The notes: generated from the letters alone by a model not told the origin. DNA of 38,145 bases from Ectopseudomonas oleovorans (GCF_003052605.1 NZ_QASO01000038.1:1-38145); one strand, 5' to 3'; positions 20,311-29,246 are shown, counted from the first letter of the stretch. Made by a program: numbers and translations.

Positions 20311-22167
20311 TTAGGTGGCTTGATGCAGGTCAAGCACGGGCGGCTGCCACAGGCAGGTGCGGTTACGCCCTTCATGTTTGGCACGGTACAGCGCCTGATC
20401 GCCCTGGGCGAGCAATTCGCCTGGCTGTTCGTCAATCACTGGATCCACTACGGTGATGCCGATACTCAGGGTCAAACGCCCCAGCGGGCTGGTTGGGTGC
20501 TTGATATCCAGGCTGGCTATCGCTGCATGAATGCGTGCGGCGACCTGCTCGGCGCCCTCCTGATGGGTGTTGGCGAGGATGATGGCGAACTCCTCGCCAC
20601 CGTAGCGGCAGGCCGTATCGCCTTCGCGTTGCAGGCTGTCGCGCAGGGCTGCACTGACTCTGCGTAGGGCGTCGTCACCGGCGAGGTGGCCGAGTGCATC
20701 GTTGTAGGCCTTGAAGTGGTCGATATCCAGCATCAACAGCGCCAGGGGCGCGTCGAGGCGGCGCAGGCGGCGCCATTCGGCCAGCAGTTGCTGGTCGAAG
20801 TGGCGGCGGTTGTACAGGCCGGTCAGGCCGTCGAGTTGCGACAGGCGTTGCAGTTGCGCTTCCAGTTGCAGGCGTTCGCTGTTGTCGCGAGAAACGGCGA
20901 TCAGGTATTCGCGGTCATGCAGTTGCACCAGTTGGGTGTTGATCTCGGCAGGCTGGCGGCTACCGTCGCGGCGGATCAGTTCACGCTGGAAGATTCGCGA
21001 GAGATTGGCGCGTTGCGCCTGACGTGCCTGCTCCAGCCAGCGGTGAAAGTCGGGCATCAGCTTTTCCGGGTCGTCACGCAGCAGTTCGGCGAATTGCTCG
21101 GGGCGATAGCCGAGCGTGGCGTAGGTGGCCTGATTCATGTGCAGCAGCTCGCGGCTGCTGCTGTCGAAGATGAACAGGCCGTCATGGCTGGAGTCGGTCA
21201 GGTCGAGCACCAGTTGCAGGCGTTCGCGGTTCTCGCGCAGGCGTTGCTCGGTTTCTTCACGGCGTTCGGCTTCCTCGCGGAAACGTCGATTGGCCAGTTG
21301 CAGGGCCCGGGCGCGGCGGCTGTTTTCCAGGGCCAGGGCCAGTGCTGCGACCAGCAGCAGGCTGATCGCCAGGCTGGCGCCGAGCGCCACGCCGGGCAAG
21401 GGCGACTCGAGTTGGTCGAGCAATTGCTCGGTGGGGCTCAGGCGCAGACTGAAGTCCTGGTTGTTGAGCAGACTCAGGCCCAGTTGCAGGCCGTGTCGCA
21501 TATCGGTGTCCGCTGCGCCATGACGAAACAGGCTGTGACCGTTCTCCAGCAGCTCGAGGTTGAAGGCTTCGCGATTGATCTGGGTGAGCAGCTGCAGCAT
21601 CAGCGGTTCGACGCGAAATACGCCCTGCAGGAAACCGTCGAACACCTTGCTGCCATTCAGCTCGCGATACAGCGGTGTATAGAGAACAAAACCGCGTCCG
21701 CCCTGGACCAGATCGAAGCTGTTGGAGAAGCGCTGTTCACCGCTCTCGCGAGCTTCCATCGCCAATGGGTAATTGGGGTGCTCCGGGTGCAGACGAAAAT
21801 TCAGCGCCGCTTCGTTGCCGGCTACCGGCAGCAGCCAGCGCATATGCAGGTCGGGGCCAATCCATTGGATCGACTGGTAGGCAGGAAAGCCGCGTAGGGC
21901 AAGCTCCACTTCTTCGCCCCAGCTGGCGCGTGGCAGGCGGCCGAGGCTGTTCCACAAGCGGGCGATGCGTTCGAGGCTGGCCACTTCCAGGTGCAGCGTG
22001 CTTTCCAGCTGACGCGCCAGGCTGCGTGCCTGGTAGCCGATACGCTCATCGACACGCTGTTGCTGTACGGCCTCGATCTGACGCCAAAGCAGAACGCTGG
22101 CGCCGCTCAGTACCAGTAACAGGAGCGCCAGCGCAAGTCGCGCCGGCCAGGGGGAGGATGCCGGCAT
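20311..22167 (-). CDS. CHASE-PAS-GGDEF diguanylate cyclase
   Basis: The 618-aa inner-membrane protein would make cyclic-di-GMP. It has an N-terminal membrane helix (LALALLLLVLSGASVLLW), a periplasmic CHASE-like sensor (FPAYQSIQWIGPDLHMRWLL through FVLYTPLYRE, about 80-240), a second helix near 275-295, a coiled linker, a PAS domain (about 330-445; LFIFDSSSRELLHMN) and a GGDEF domain with the active GGEEF (523-527). The product-inhibition I-site RxxD is intact as REGD at 514-517. The frame opens earlier, but the ATG at 22167 has AGGAG 7 bases upstream. It is not part of the remembered PAO1 order here, so it may be an insertion. Confidence 0.93.
   Translation of the reverse strand: MPASSPWPARLALALLLLVLSGASVLLWRQIEAVQQQRVDERIGYQARSLARQLESTLHLEVASLERIARLWNSLGRLPRASWGEEVELALRGFPAYQSIQWIGPDLHMRWLLPVAGNEAALNFRLHPEHPNYPLAMEARESGEQRFSNSFDLVQGGRGFVLYTPLYRELNGSKVFDGFLQGVFRVEPLMLQLLTQINREAFNLELLENGHSLFRHGAADTDMRHGLQLGLSLLNNQDFSLRLSPTEQLLDQLESPLPGVALGASLAISLLLVAALALALENSRRARALQLANRRFREEAERREETEQRLRENRERLQLVLDLTDSSHDGLFIFDSSSRELLHMNQATYATLGYRPEQFAELLRDDPEKLMPDFHRWLEQARQAQRANLSRIFQRELIRRDGSRQPAEINTQLVQLHDREYLIAVSRDNSERLQLEAQLQRLSQLDGLTGLYNRRHFDQQLLAEWRRLRRLDAPLALLMLDIDHFKAYNDALGHLAGDDALRRVSAALRDSLQREGDTACRYGGEEFAIILANTHQEGAEQVAARIHAAIASLDIKHPTSPLGRLTLSIGITVVDPVIDEQPGELLAQGDQALYRAKHEGRNRTCLWQPPVLDLHQAT
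20320..20333 (-). promoter_or_regulatory. Anr/Dnr-like box upstream of the HlyD-RbbA-YhhJ operon
   Basis: On the minus strand the sequence is TTGACCTGCATCAA, one mismatch from the Pseudomonas Anr consensus TTGATN4ATCAA. It is centred 83 bases before the adaptor ATG and lies inside the last codons of the diguanylate cyclase. A -10-like GACAAT (20297-20292) follows at 22 bases, the spacing of a class II FNR/Anr promoter. Confidence 0.45.
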
Positions 22168-22216
22168 GGAAAAACTCCTAGGCTCTGTGTGGTGATAGCA
22201 CAGTGCCGCATGCGAC

Positions 22217-22666
22217 TCAACGCATGGCGAGAATTGCCGTCCATTCGGCATCGCTCACCGGCATCACCGACAGGCGACTACCACGTTGTACCAACGCCAG
22301 TTCGGCCAGGAGCGGGTTGTTCTTCAGGTGTTGCAGCGCCAGTACCTCGTCGAAGGCTTCGACGAACTCGACGTCCAGGGCGCTCCAGGGGTTCTTCTCG
22401 GTACTGGCCTTGGGGTCGTGATAATGGCTTTGCGGATCGAGCGCGGTGGGGTCCGGGTAGATCTCGCCGGCAATGCGTGCAATGCCGGCGATGCCGGGTT
22501 GCGGGCAGCTGGAGTGATAGAAGAAGAACAGATCGCCCGGCTTCATTGCGCGCATGAAGTTGCGCGCCTGGTAATTGCGTACGCCATCCCAGCGCGTTTT
22601 GCCCAGTCGTTGCAGGTCATGGATGGACAATTCATCGGGTTCGGACTTCATCAGCCAATAAGGCAT
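22217..22666 (-). CDS. EVE domain-containing protein
   Basis: The 149-aa protein is a single EVE domain, a PUA-like fold that binds modified bases in nucleic acid. Visible signatures are YWLMKSEPDE at the start, WDGVRNYQARNFMR, KPGDLFFFYHSS, the IAGIARIAGEIYPD strand, and WSALDVEFVE. The frame is open for another 86 codons upstream, but the ATG at 22666 has AGGAG 8 bases before it and gives the family start. Bacterial EVE proteins often stand alone near 5-FCL, as here. Function in the cell is not established. Confidence 0.92.
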   Translation of the reverse strand: MPYWLMKSEPDELSIHDLQRLGKTRWDGVRNYQARNFMRAMKPGDLFFFYHSSCPQPGIAGIARIAGEIYPDPTALDPQSHYHDPKASTEKNPWSALDVEFVEAFDEVLALQHLKNNPLLAELALVQRGSRLSVMPVSDAEWTAILAMR

Positions 22667-22859
22667 GAACTTTGCTCCTGCAGGTCTGTCGTAAGCGGAC
22701 GCTCGTTTGAGGGGGATCTCCGACGGCCGGTTGGCGTCGGAAATTGCACAGTGCATGGCACTGAAGGAAAATGCCCGGCTAAACGCTTGGCGCTGTCGTA
22801 TTGGATAAAACAATAACGCGCGACCAACGCGCGCATTGCCTTGAAGGGGGAGGCAATAA

Positions 22860-22991
22860 ATGAAACGCAAGCCAGATCTTTTGTGGGTTCTCGTCGTACT
22901 GTTCAGTCTGGGTGTGGTTACCACGGGTTACACCCAGAGCCTTTGGGAGCGACAGAGCGACGCTCCGATCAATGTAACGCAGCAGCCCTGA
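22860..22991 (+). CDS. Small single-pass membrane protein, 43 aa
   Basis: An ATG at 22860 is preceded by a strong ribosome-binding site (GGGGGAGG, 5-6 bases spacing) and opens a 43-codon frame. It encodes a basic start (MKRKPDLL), one hydrophobic helix (WVLVVLFSLGVVTTGY) and a short polar tail (TQSLWERQSDAP). I do not recognise a function. The positive N-terminus suggests the tail faces the periplasm. It is divergent from the EVE gene across 193 bases and convergent with 5-FCL. The good start site and membrane pattern make it more credible than a chance frame. Confidence 0.72.
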   Translation: MKRKPDLLWVLVVLFSLGVVTTGYTQSLWERQSDAPINVTQQP

Positions 22992-23045
22992 TTCGCGGGC
23001 AGCCAGCGTAAGCGCCGCAGGGAACGCGGTGCCGCATCTTTCGAT

Positions 23046-23642
23046 TCAATACCACGCCTTGTCCGTCACCGTTGCCTGCAAGGGAACGTCCCAGCTGGCC
23101 ATAGCCAGTTCTTCCACGCGCTGACATTCGTGCGCCAGGCCCAGCAGCGTCGGCATGTGCCAATTCTTGCGCCTGTGCAGATAGGCCAGGCTGCGGTCGT
23201 AGAAGCCGCCCCCCATGCCCAGGCGCCCGCCACGATCATCGAAGCCCACCAGCGGCAGCAGCACCAGATCCAGGGCCCAGACCTTGCGTTGGCGCTTTGG
23301 CTGCGGGCGTGGTTCGAGGATGCGAAAACGATTACCTGCCAGTTTCTCGTGCCGGCTGACGCGCTGGAAGACCATCTTGGTGCGCGGCCAGGCGCTGAGC
23401 ACCGGCAGGTAGATGTGCTTGCCGCGTTTCTGCGCAGCGGCGAGCAGTGGCCGCGGATCGATTTCGCCATCGTTGGGCAGGTACAGGGCGATGTGCCGGG
23501 CGCGACGAAACTGCGGGCTTTGTGCCAGTTGCCGATACAGGTTGCGTGCAGCAACACGTTGCTGGCTGCGGCTGAGCGCACGCCGGCGCAGGCGCAGTAC
23601 GCGGCGCAGTTGCGGGCGACTGGGAGTGCTGGACGTGGTCAT
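23046..23642 (-). CDS. 5-formyltetrahydrofolate cyclo-ligase
   Basis: The 198-aa enzyme converts 5-formyl-THF to 5,10-methenyl-THF with ATP. Family motifs are visible: LRRVLRLRRRALS at the N-terminus, IALYLPNDGEIDPRPLL (substrate region) and the phosphate-binding loop GGRLGMGGGFYDRSL near residues 138-152. It lies directly downstream of the 6S RNA gene on the same strand, the arrangement conserved in gammaproteobacteria (ssrS-ygfA), so it is probably expressed by read-through from the 6S transcript. Confidence 0.94.
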   Translation of the reverse strand: MTTSSTPSRPQLRRVLRLRRRALSRSQQRVAARNLYRQLAQSPQFRRARHIALYLPNDGEIDPRPLLAAAQKRGKHIYLPVLSAWPRTKMVFQRVSRHEKLAGNRFRILEPRPQPKRQRKVWALDLVLLPLVGFDDRGGRLGMGGGFYDRSLAYLHRRKNWHMPTLLGLAHECQRVEELAMASWDVPLQATVTDKAWY

Positions 23643-23697
23643 GAGGTGAGGTTGTGCTGAGGCAGATAGCAGTGCTGAAACGCGCTGCAGGAAATGA

Positions 23698-23877
23698 TGA
23701 CTTCCCGGCGTGCCGCTGTCGGTTTAGCCCTTGAACCCGAAAGTTCAAGGTGGAGGTTGCAGGAGGCGTTAAGGCTTTCCGTCAGGCGGACATGCACACC
23801 GGCCCCAACTTGCAACCCCCGTGGTTGTGCGTATCGGCTCAGGGACATCACCGACTGGCGCACACCCCAGGAAGTTG
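23698..23877 (-). ncRNA. ssrS: 6S RNA
   Basis: The minus strand between zapA and 5-FCL holds the 6S RNA hallmarks: a 5' part with CCCTGAGCCGATA, a central GCCTTAA after the bulge region, then CACCTTGAAC paired through a TTTC loop region with GTTCAAGGG, and closing strands ACTTCC (23875-23870) and GGAAGT (near 23700). The large closed stem opens into a central bubble that mimics an open promoter and binds the housekeeping RNA polymerase in stationary phase. A -10 box TATACT (23888-23883) sits just upstream of the inferred 5' end. Ends are estimated from the pairing, to within several bases. Confidence 0.92.
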
Positions 23878-23943
23878 GGCTTAGTATACCCGAACAGAGG
23901 GTGTGCGGGGCGGCCTGCGACGAAATGGCAGGCATGAAGGTGC

Positions 23944-24249
23944 TCAGGGCGTCGGGTCGTCGGCCAGCGCATGGTCGACACGATCGAGCAGATCGCGCAC
24001 CTGCTGGCGGGTGGAGCTGGCGTCCTGATCCAGGCGCTGCTGCCTGTGCAGCAGGTCATGGGTGATGTTCAGCGCGGCCATCACCGCCACGCGGTCGGCG
24101 CCAATCACCTTGCCGCTGGTGCGGATCTCACGCATCTTGCCGTCCAGGTAGCGGGCAGCGCTTTCCAGGTTGGCGCGTTCATCCTGCGGGCAGGCGATGC
24201 AATATTCTTTGTCCAGAATGTGGACGGTCACGGTGTTCGACTGGGTCAT
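23944..24249 (-). CDS. zapA: Cell division protein ZapA
   Basis: ZapA is a small FtsZ-associated protein that bundles Z-ring filaments. The 101-aa protein shows the globular N-terminal part (VTVHILDKEYCIACPQDER, ESAARYLDGKMREIR) and the coiled-coil C-terminal part (ALNITHDLLHRQQRLDQD). Its start overlaps the stop of the upstream small coiled-coil gene (ATGA), and it sits upstream of ssrS in the conserved order. Confidence 0.94.
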   Translation of the reverse strand: MTQSNTVTVHILDKEYCIACPQDERANLESAARYLDGKMREIRTSGKVIGADRVAVMAALNITHDLLHRQQRLDQDASSTRQQVRDLLDRVDHALADDPTP

Positions 24250-24455
24250 GAGTCCTGCTCCAGGGCTTTGAGGCGCGAAATCATCGATTCGACCTTGTGC
24301 CGGGCCAATTCGTTCTTTTCGATCAGATGAGCGCGTTCCTCGCGCCAGGCCTGTTCATTCGCCAGCAGGAGTCGGTTGTGAGCCTTTAGCTGCTCGACAC
24401 GCTGGATCAGCAGCTCCAGCTTGGCGGTCAATGCGTGCAAATCGGCGTCTTCCAT
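24246..24455 (-). CDS. Small coiled-coil protein (TIGR02449/ZapB-like)
   Basis: The 69-aa protein is almost entirely a charged heptad coiled coil (LTAKLELLIQRVEQLKAHNR, then LIEKNELARHKVESMISRL). It is always found next to zapA in pseudomonads and resembles ZapB in size and character, so a role as a Z-ring accessory is likely but unproven. It is translationally coupled to zapA by a 4-base overlap and is probably the first gene of the operon. Confidence 0.85.
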   Translation of the reverse strand: MEDADLHALTAKLELLIQRVEQLKAHNRLLLANEQAWREERAHLIEKNELARHKVESMISRLKALEQDS

Positions 24456-24513
24456 GGGCTCTCGCTATGGGAGGGAATGGCTGGACTATATAGGCCTGTC
24501 CCGTTCAGGGCAC

Positions 24514-24651
24514 CTCTAAAAACTACCTGCGTTGTCATCACTGCGTTAAAAACAAGCTCAAAATGTTAATTGCAACTCGTAAAGTCGAGCGCGACTCCGA
24601 TCGTTTCTCGCTTGTTTTTGCCTTGTGCTGACTGCCTCGCCTACGTTCTTA
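24514..24651 (+). repeat. Dispersed ~110-bp element, copy 2
   Basis: It matches copy 1 (10749-10860) in order: CCTGCG, CACTGCGTTAAAAACAAGCT, AATGTTAAT, a weak central stem, then GCGACTCCGATCGTTTCTCG, CTTGTTT. It fills much of the 349-base divergent gap between the zapB-like gene and ygfB. The rest of that gap (24652-24804) holds only a possible weak promoter (TTGCCA and GATACG around 24732-24760). Confidence 0.7.
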
Positions 24652-24804
24652 GATGCGCCCGTCATGGGTCAAACCATGCTTGACAGTGGTGTGATGCAGA
24701 TGACGGCATCACCCCGGCGGCCTCGGATGGTCTTGCCACGTCTGCCGGTGCTAGGATACGAGGCCTCCATTCTAGAGATTGCGCCGCCTGGCGCCTAGCT
24801 ATCT

Positions 24805-25359
24805 ATGTCGATTCCAAGCTCTCCCTACGCCGCCTTCGCCGCTTTGCTCAACAGCGCCGGGCATTCCGTTTCCCCTGCCGAACTGCACGGCCTGCTGCTT
24901 GGTCGCAGCTGTGCAGGCGCCGGCTTCGACGCCGATGCCTGGCTGCTTGACGCGGCTGATCTGCTCGGCGGCGAGCCGCAGGACAACGTGCGCCAGGCGC
25001 TGATCGGCCTGCAGGAGATGGTCAAGGGCGAATTGTGCAGCGAGGACATCACCGTGGTGCTGCTGTTGCCCGATGACGAAGCTCCGCTGGCGCAGCGCGC
25101 GGTCGCGCTGGGGCAGTGGTGCCAGGGCTTTCTCGCCGGTTTCGGCCTGACCGCCCGCGACGGCGCGCTGAGCGCCGAAGCTATGGAAGTGTTGCAGGAT
25201 CTCTCCGCCATCGCTCAGGTGCAGAGTGCCCTGGAAGAGTCCGAAGATGGCGAGAGCGACTACATGGAGGTCATGGAGTACCTGCGGGTGGCGCCGCTGC
25301 TGCTGTTTAGCGAATGTGCCAAGCCCGCTGCGCCTGCCGCCAAACCCTCTCTGCACTGA
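24805..25359 (+). CDS. ygfB: YgfB/YecA-family UPF0149 protein
   Basis: The 184-aa protein is an all-helical UPF0149 member ([47 protein letters not shown]). From memory, the P. aeruginosa homologue at the same position represses an amidase/beta-lactam-resistance and programmed-lysis pathway through AlpA; I infer the same here. No clear Shine-Dalgarno precedes the ATG, but the [11 protein letters not shown] start is that of the family. pepP follows after 18 bases in the same direction. Confidence 0.9.
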   Translation: MSIPSSPYAAFAALLNSAGHSVSPAELHGLLLGRSCAGAGFDADAWLLDAADLLGGEPQDNVRQALIGLQEMVKGELCSEDITVVLLLPDDEAPLAQRAVALGQWCQGFLAGFGLTARDGALSAEAMEVLQDLSAIAQVQSALEESEDGESDYMEVMEYLRVAPLLLFSECAKPAAPAAKPSLH

Positions 25360-25377
25360 TTTTTGCCGGAGTCTGCC

Positions 25378-26712
25378 GTGATCAGTATCCCCAAGTCCGA
25401 ATATGCCCGTCGGCGCAAGGCGCTGATGGCGCAGATGGAGCCCAACAGCATCGCCATCCTGCCTGCGGCGCCGGTGTATATCCGCAATCGTGACGTCGAG
25501 CACGTCTACCGCCAGGACAGCGACTTCCAGTACCTCACCGGTTTTCCCGAGCCGGAGGCGGTGATGGCGCTGATTCCCGGGCGCGAGCATGGCGAGTATG
25601 TGCTGTTCTGCCGCGAGCGTGACCCGGAGCGCGAATTGTGGGACGGTCTGCGCGCCGGCCAGGACGGTGCGATCAGTACATTCGGCGCCGATGACGCCTT
25701 CCCCATCGGCGATATCGACGACATCCTGCCGGGGCTGATCGAAGGCCGCGAGCGCGTCTACTACGCCATCGGTTGCAACCAGGAGTTCGATCATCGGCTG
25801 ATGGAGTGGATCAACCACATCCGCGCCAAGGCCCGTCAGGGCGCCACGCCGCCGAGCGAGTTCGTCGCCCTCGATCACCTGTTGCACGACATGCGTCTGT
25901 ACAAGTCGGCTGCCGAGGTGAAGGTGATGAAGGAGGCCGCCGAGATCAGTGCGCGTGCGCACGTGCGCGCGATGCAGGCCAGCCGCGCCGGACTGTTCGA
26001 ATACCACCTGGAAGCCGAGCTGGAGTACGAATTTCGCAAGGGCGGGGCGAAGATGCCGGCCTACGGCAGCATCGTCGCCGCGGGCAAAAATGCATGCATC
26101 CTGCACTACCGTGAGAACAATGCACCGCTCAAGGACGGCGACCTGGTACTGATCGACGCTGGCTGCGAGATCGACTGCTACGCCAGCGACATCACACGCA
26201 CCTTCCCGGTCAGCGGTAAGTTCTCGCCCGAGCAGAAGGCCATCTACGAACTGGTGCTCAAGGCCAACGAGGAGGCATTCAAGTTCATTGCTCCAGGCCG
26301 GCACTGGAACGAGGCCCATGAGGCCACCGTGCGGGTGATCACTGCCGGCCTGGTTGATCTGGGTCTGCTCGAGGGTGATGTTGACGAGCTGATCGCCAGC
26401 GAAGCCTACAAGCCTTTCTATATGCACCGCGCCGGCCACTGGCTGGGCATGGATGTGCATGACGTCGGCGATTACAAGGTCGGCGGGCAGTGGCGCGTGC
26501 TGGAGGTCGGCATGGCGATGACCGTCGAGCCAGGTATCTATATCGCCCCTGACAACGACAAGGTTGCCAAGAAATGGCGCGGCATCGGTGTGCGCATCGA
26601 GGACGACGTGGTCGTGACCAAGAAGGGCTGCGAGATTCTCACCAACGGTGTGCCCAAGACCGTTGCCGAGATCGAGGCGCTGATGGCGGCCGCGCGTAGC
26701 GAGGCGGCCTGA
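25378..26712 (+). CDS. pepP: Xaa-Pro aminopeptidase P
   Basis: PepP removes an N-terminal residue followed by proline. The 444-aa protein has the creatinase-like N-terminal domain and the pita-bread metallopeptidase domain. Dimetal ligands are visible at D260 and D271 (DAGCEIDCYASD), H354 (GHWLGMDVHD), and the glutamates of VEPGIYI and IEDDVV, matching E. coli numbering. The GTG at 25378 is chosen over a TTG at 25363 because GGAG lies before it and MISIPKSEY is the family start. It sits between ygfB and ubiH in the conserved order. Confidence 0.96.
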   Translation: MISIPKSEYARRRKALMAQMEPNSIAILPAAPVYIRNRDVEHVYRQDSDFQYLTGFPEPEAVMALIPGREHGEYVLFCRERDPERELWDGLRAGQDGAISTFGADDAFPIGDIDDILPGLIEGRERVYYAIGCNQEFDHRLMEWINHIRAKARQGATPPSEFVALDHLLHDMRLYKSAAEVKVMKEAAEISARAHVRAMQASRAGLFEYHLEAELEYEFRKGGAKMPAYGSIVAAGKNACILHYRENNAPLKDGDLVLIDAGCEIDCYASDITRTFPVSGKFSPEQKAIYELVLKANEEAFKFIAPGRHWNEAHEATVRVITAGLVDLGLLEGDVDELIASEAYKPFYMHRAGHWLGMDVHDVGDYKVGGQWRVLEVGMAMTVEPGIYIAPDNDKVAKKWRGIGVRIEDDVVVTKKGCEILTNGVPKTVAEIEALMAAARSEAA

Positions 26713-26716
26713 GCCC

Positions 26717-27901
26717 ATGTCACGCGTGCAGTTGGCGATCATCGGTGGCGGTCTGGTCGGCGCGAGCCTGGCGCTGGCGCTGCAGGACACCGCGCGTCAG
26801 CGTGGCTGGCGCATCGCCCTGATCGAACCCTTTGCCCCAGGCAGCGAATACCAGCCCAGCTATGACGCGCGCTCTACCGCGCTGTCCTATGGCAGCCGGC
26901 TGATCTACGAGCGCCTCGGCCTGTGGCAGAGCATCGCCCAGCGCGCCGAGCCGATTCAGCAGATTCATGTGTCCGACCGCGGCCGCTTCGGCGCCACGCG
27001 TCTGCAGGCCATCGAGGAAGGCGTACCGGCGCTCGGCTATGTGGTGGAGAACGCCTGGATTGGCCATTGCCTGTGGCAGGCGCTGGATGCGGATGTGATC
27101 GAATGGCGTTGCCCGGCCGAGGTGGTCGGCATGCAGCGCCAGGGTGACGGTTATCGCCTGACCCTGAATGACGAAACCTGCCTCGACTGCGATCTTGCCG
27201 TGCTTGCCGACGGTGGGCGTTCCGCTTTGCGTGAACAGCTCGGCATCAACGTCAGCAGCAAGCCCTACGGGCAGAGCGCACTGATCGCCAACGTCAGCCC
27301 GCTGGAGGCGCATCGCGGTCAGGCCTTCGAGCGCTTCACCGATGACGGTCCGATGGCCATGCTGCCGCTGGAAGGCAACCGCTGCGCATTGGTCTGGACG
27401 CGCAGCAACGCCGATGCCGAGCGCCTGTTGCGTGTCAGCGAGGCACAATTTCTGGCCGAACTGCAGCAGGCCTTCGGCTATCGTCTGGGTGCCTTGCGCC
27501 AGGTGGGCGCACGGCATCTCTATCCGCTGAGCCTGGTCGAGGCGCAGGAGCAGGTACGTGCGCATCTGGTGGTGCTGGGCAATGCCGCGCACAGCCTGCA
27601 CCCCATCGCCGGCCAGGGCTATAACCTGTCGCTGCGCGATACCCTGGCGCTGGCCGAGGTGCTGATCGACAGCGAGGCCGCACTGGGCGACTTCGTCACC
27701 CTGCAGCGTTACCAGCAACGGCAGCAACTCGATCAGCACATGACGGTCGGCTTCTCCGACCAGGTGACGCGTCTGTTCAGTAATGCGCAGCCGCTGCTGA
27801 CCGCCGGGCGCAACCTGGGTTTGCTCGGCCTCGATCTGCTGCCACCGGCCAAGCGCTGGTTCGCCCGGCAGGCCATGGGTATGGGTACGCGAAGCCTCTG
27901 A
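26717..27901 (+). CDS. ubiH: 2-octaprenyl-6-methoxyphenol hydroxylase
   Basis: UbiH is an FAD monooxygenase that hydroxylates C1 of the ubiquinone ring. The 394-aa protein has the Rossmann FAD motif IIGGGLVGASLALAL (residues 7-21), the DG motif CDLAVLADGGRSALR and the GD-type motif LVVLGNAAHSLHPIAGQGYN near residue 290. It starts 4 bases after pepP, so the genes are almost certainly co-transcribed. Confidence 0.94.
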   Translation: MSRVQLAIIGGGLVGASLALALQDTARQRGWRIALIEPFAPGSEYQPSYDARSTALSYGSRLIYERLGLWQSIAQRAEPIQQIHVSDRGRFGATRLQAIEEGVPALGYVVENAWIGHCLWQALDADVIEWRCPAEVVGMQRQGDGYRLTLNDETCLDCDLAVLADGGRSALREQLGINVSSKPYGQSALIANVSPLEAHRGQAFERFTDDGPMAMLPLEGNRCALVWTRSNADAERLLRVSEAQFLAELQQAFGYRLGALRQVGARHLYPLSLVEAQEQVRAHLVVLGNAAHSLHPIAGQGYNLSLRDTLALAEVLIDSEAALGDFVTLQRYQQRQQLDQHMTVGFSDQVTRLFSNAQPLLTAGRNLGLLGLDLLPPAKRWFARQAMGMGTRSL

Positions 27902-27917
27902 CAGCCAAGGAATGAAT

Positions 27918-29135
27918 ATGCGAGCGGATCTGATCATTGTCGGCGCCGGAATGGTCGGCAGCACCCTGGCCCTGGCGCTGGAGCACTGCGGCCTGGACAT
28001 CCTGATCGTCGACGGCAGCCCGCTGAGCGTGGCGCCATTCGCTGTGCAGGCACCGTTCGAGCCGCGTGTCAGCGCATTGTCGATGGCCAGCCAGCGCATT
28101 CTCGAACGTCTGGGCGTTTGGCCTGGCATTGCCGCGCGGCGTGCCTGCCCTTACGGTGAAATGCGTGTGTGGGACGGTTCCGGCACTGGCAGCATCCACT
28201 TCGCCGCCGCCAGCGTGCATGCCGAGACACTGGGCCATATCGTCGAGAACCGTGTGGTGCAGGACGCTCTGCTCGAGCGCTTGCACGACAGCCAGATCGG
28301 TCTGCTGCCCGGTGCGCGTCTGGAGCAATTGCGCCGCTCCGGCGATGACTGGCTGCTGACCCTCACCGATGGCCGTCAACTGCGTGCGCCGCTGCTGGTG
28401 GCAGCCGATGGCGCCAACTCGGCAGTGCGTCGCCTGGCTGGTTGCGCCACGCGCGAATGGGATTACCTGCACCACGCGATCGTCACCAGCGTGCGCTGCG
28501 AGCAGCCACATCAGGCCACCGCCTGGCAGCGCTTCACTGACGACGGCCCGCTGGCCTTCCTGCCCTTGGCCGGGCCGGCTGACGAGCACTGGTGCTCGAT
28601 CGTCTGGTCGACCGTGCCGGCTGAGGCCGAGCGCCTGATGGCGCTGGATGATGCCGCCTTCTGTGTCGAGCTGGGCAAGGCCTTCGAGCATCGCCTGGGC
28701 CAGGTGCTACATGCCGACCGCCGTCTGTGCATTCCACTGCGTCAGCGTCATGCCAAGCGCTATGTCGAGCCGGGGCTGGCGCTGATCGGCGATGCCGCGC
28801 ACAGCATCCATCCGCTGGCCGGGCAGGGGGTCAATCTGGGCTTCCTCGATGCGGCGGTGCTGGCCGAGGTGCTGCTGCATGCCGCCGAGCGCGGCGAGCG
28901 CCTCAGTGATGAGCGGGTGCTGAGCCGCTACGAGCGCCGGCGTATGCCGCATAACCTGGCGATGATGGCGGCGATGGAGGGCTTCCAGCGTCTGTTCCAG
29001 GCCGACCCACTGCCGCTGCGCCTGCTGCGCAATGTCGGCCTCGACCTGGTCGATGGCCAGGCCGAGGCCAAGGCGCTGTTCGTGCGTCAGGCGCTGGGGG
29101 TATCGGGCGATCTGCCGGAGTTGGCGCGAGTCTGA
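27918..29135 (+). CDS. ubiI: UbiH/UbiF/VisC/COQ6-family ubiquinone hydroxylase (UbiI type)
   Basis: This second flavin hydroxylase (405 aa) has IVGAGMVGSTLALALE at the start, the DG motif LLVAADGANSAVR and the FAD motif ALIGDAAHSIHPLAGQGVNL near residue 290. By position and sequence it is the C5 hydroxylase UbiI. Two in-frame ATGs are six bases apart (27912 and 27918); AAGGA at 27906-27910 is too close to the first, so the second is chosen. The gap to ubiH is 16 bases. Confidence 0.9.
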   Translation: MRADLIIVGAGMVGSTLALALEHCGLDILIVDGSPLSVAPFAVQAPFEPRVSALSMASQRILERLGVWPGIAARRACPYGEMRVWDGSGTGSIHFAAASVHAETLGHIVENRVVQDALLERLHDSQIGLLPGARLEQLRRSGDDWLLTLTDGRQLRAPLLVAADGANSAVRRLAGCATREWDYLHHAIVTSVRCEQPHQATAWQRFTDDGPLAFLPLAGPADEHWCSIVWSTVPAEAERLMALDDAAFCVELGKAFEHRLGQVLHADRRLCIPLRQRHAKRYVEPGLALIGDAAHSIHPLAGQGVNLGFLDAAVLAEVLLHAAERGERLSDERVLSRYERRRMPHNLAMMAAMEGFQRLFQADPLPLRLLRNVGLDLVDGQAEAKALFVRQALGVSGDLPELARV

Positions 29136-29193
29136 TACGACGCAACTTGTAATAACTGCTGCGTTTCGTCCCGCTGTTTACGTTGAGAAAGCA

Positions 29194-29212
29194 AATAACA
29201 TTCACTACTATT
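29194..29212 (+). promoter_or_regulatory. Possible weak Fur box before the iron transporter
   Basis: AATAACATTCACTACTATT matches the 19-base Fur consensus at about 10 positions. It is A/T-rich and lies 35 bases before the binding-protein gene, where a Fur operator would be expected. The match alone is weak. Confidence 0.25.
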
Positions 29213-29246
29213 CAGCTACTTTACTCATCCAAAAGAGGCTGGTCCC

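Noticed and set aside
24799..26790. 663-codon minus-strand frame across ygfB and pepP
   Set aside because: It covers two well-identified genes and their spacer on the other strand, so it is a codon-bias shadow. Similar long shadows opposite ppx, ubiD, rho and ubiH were rejected for the same reason.
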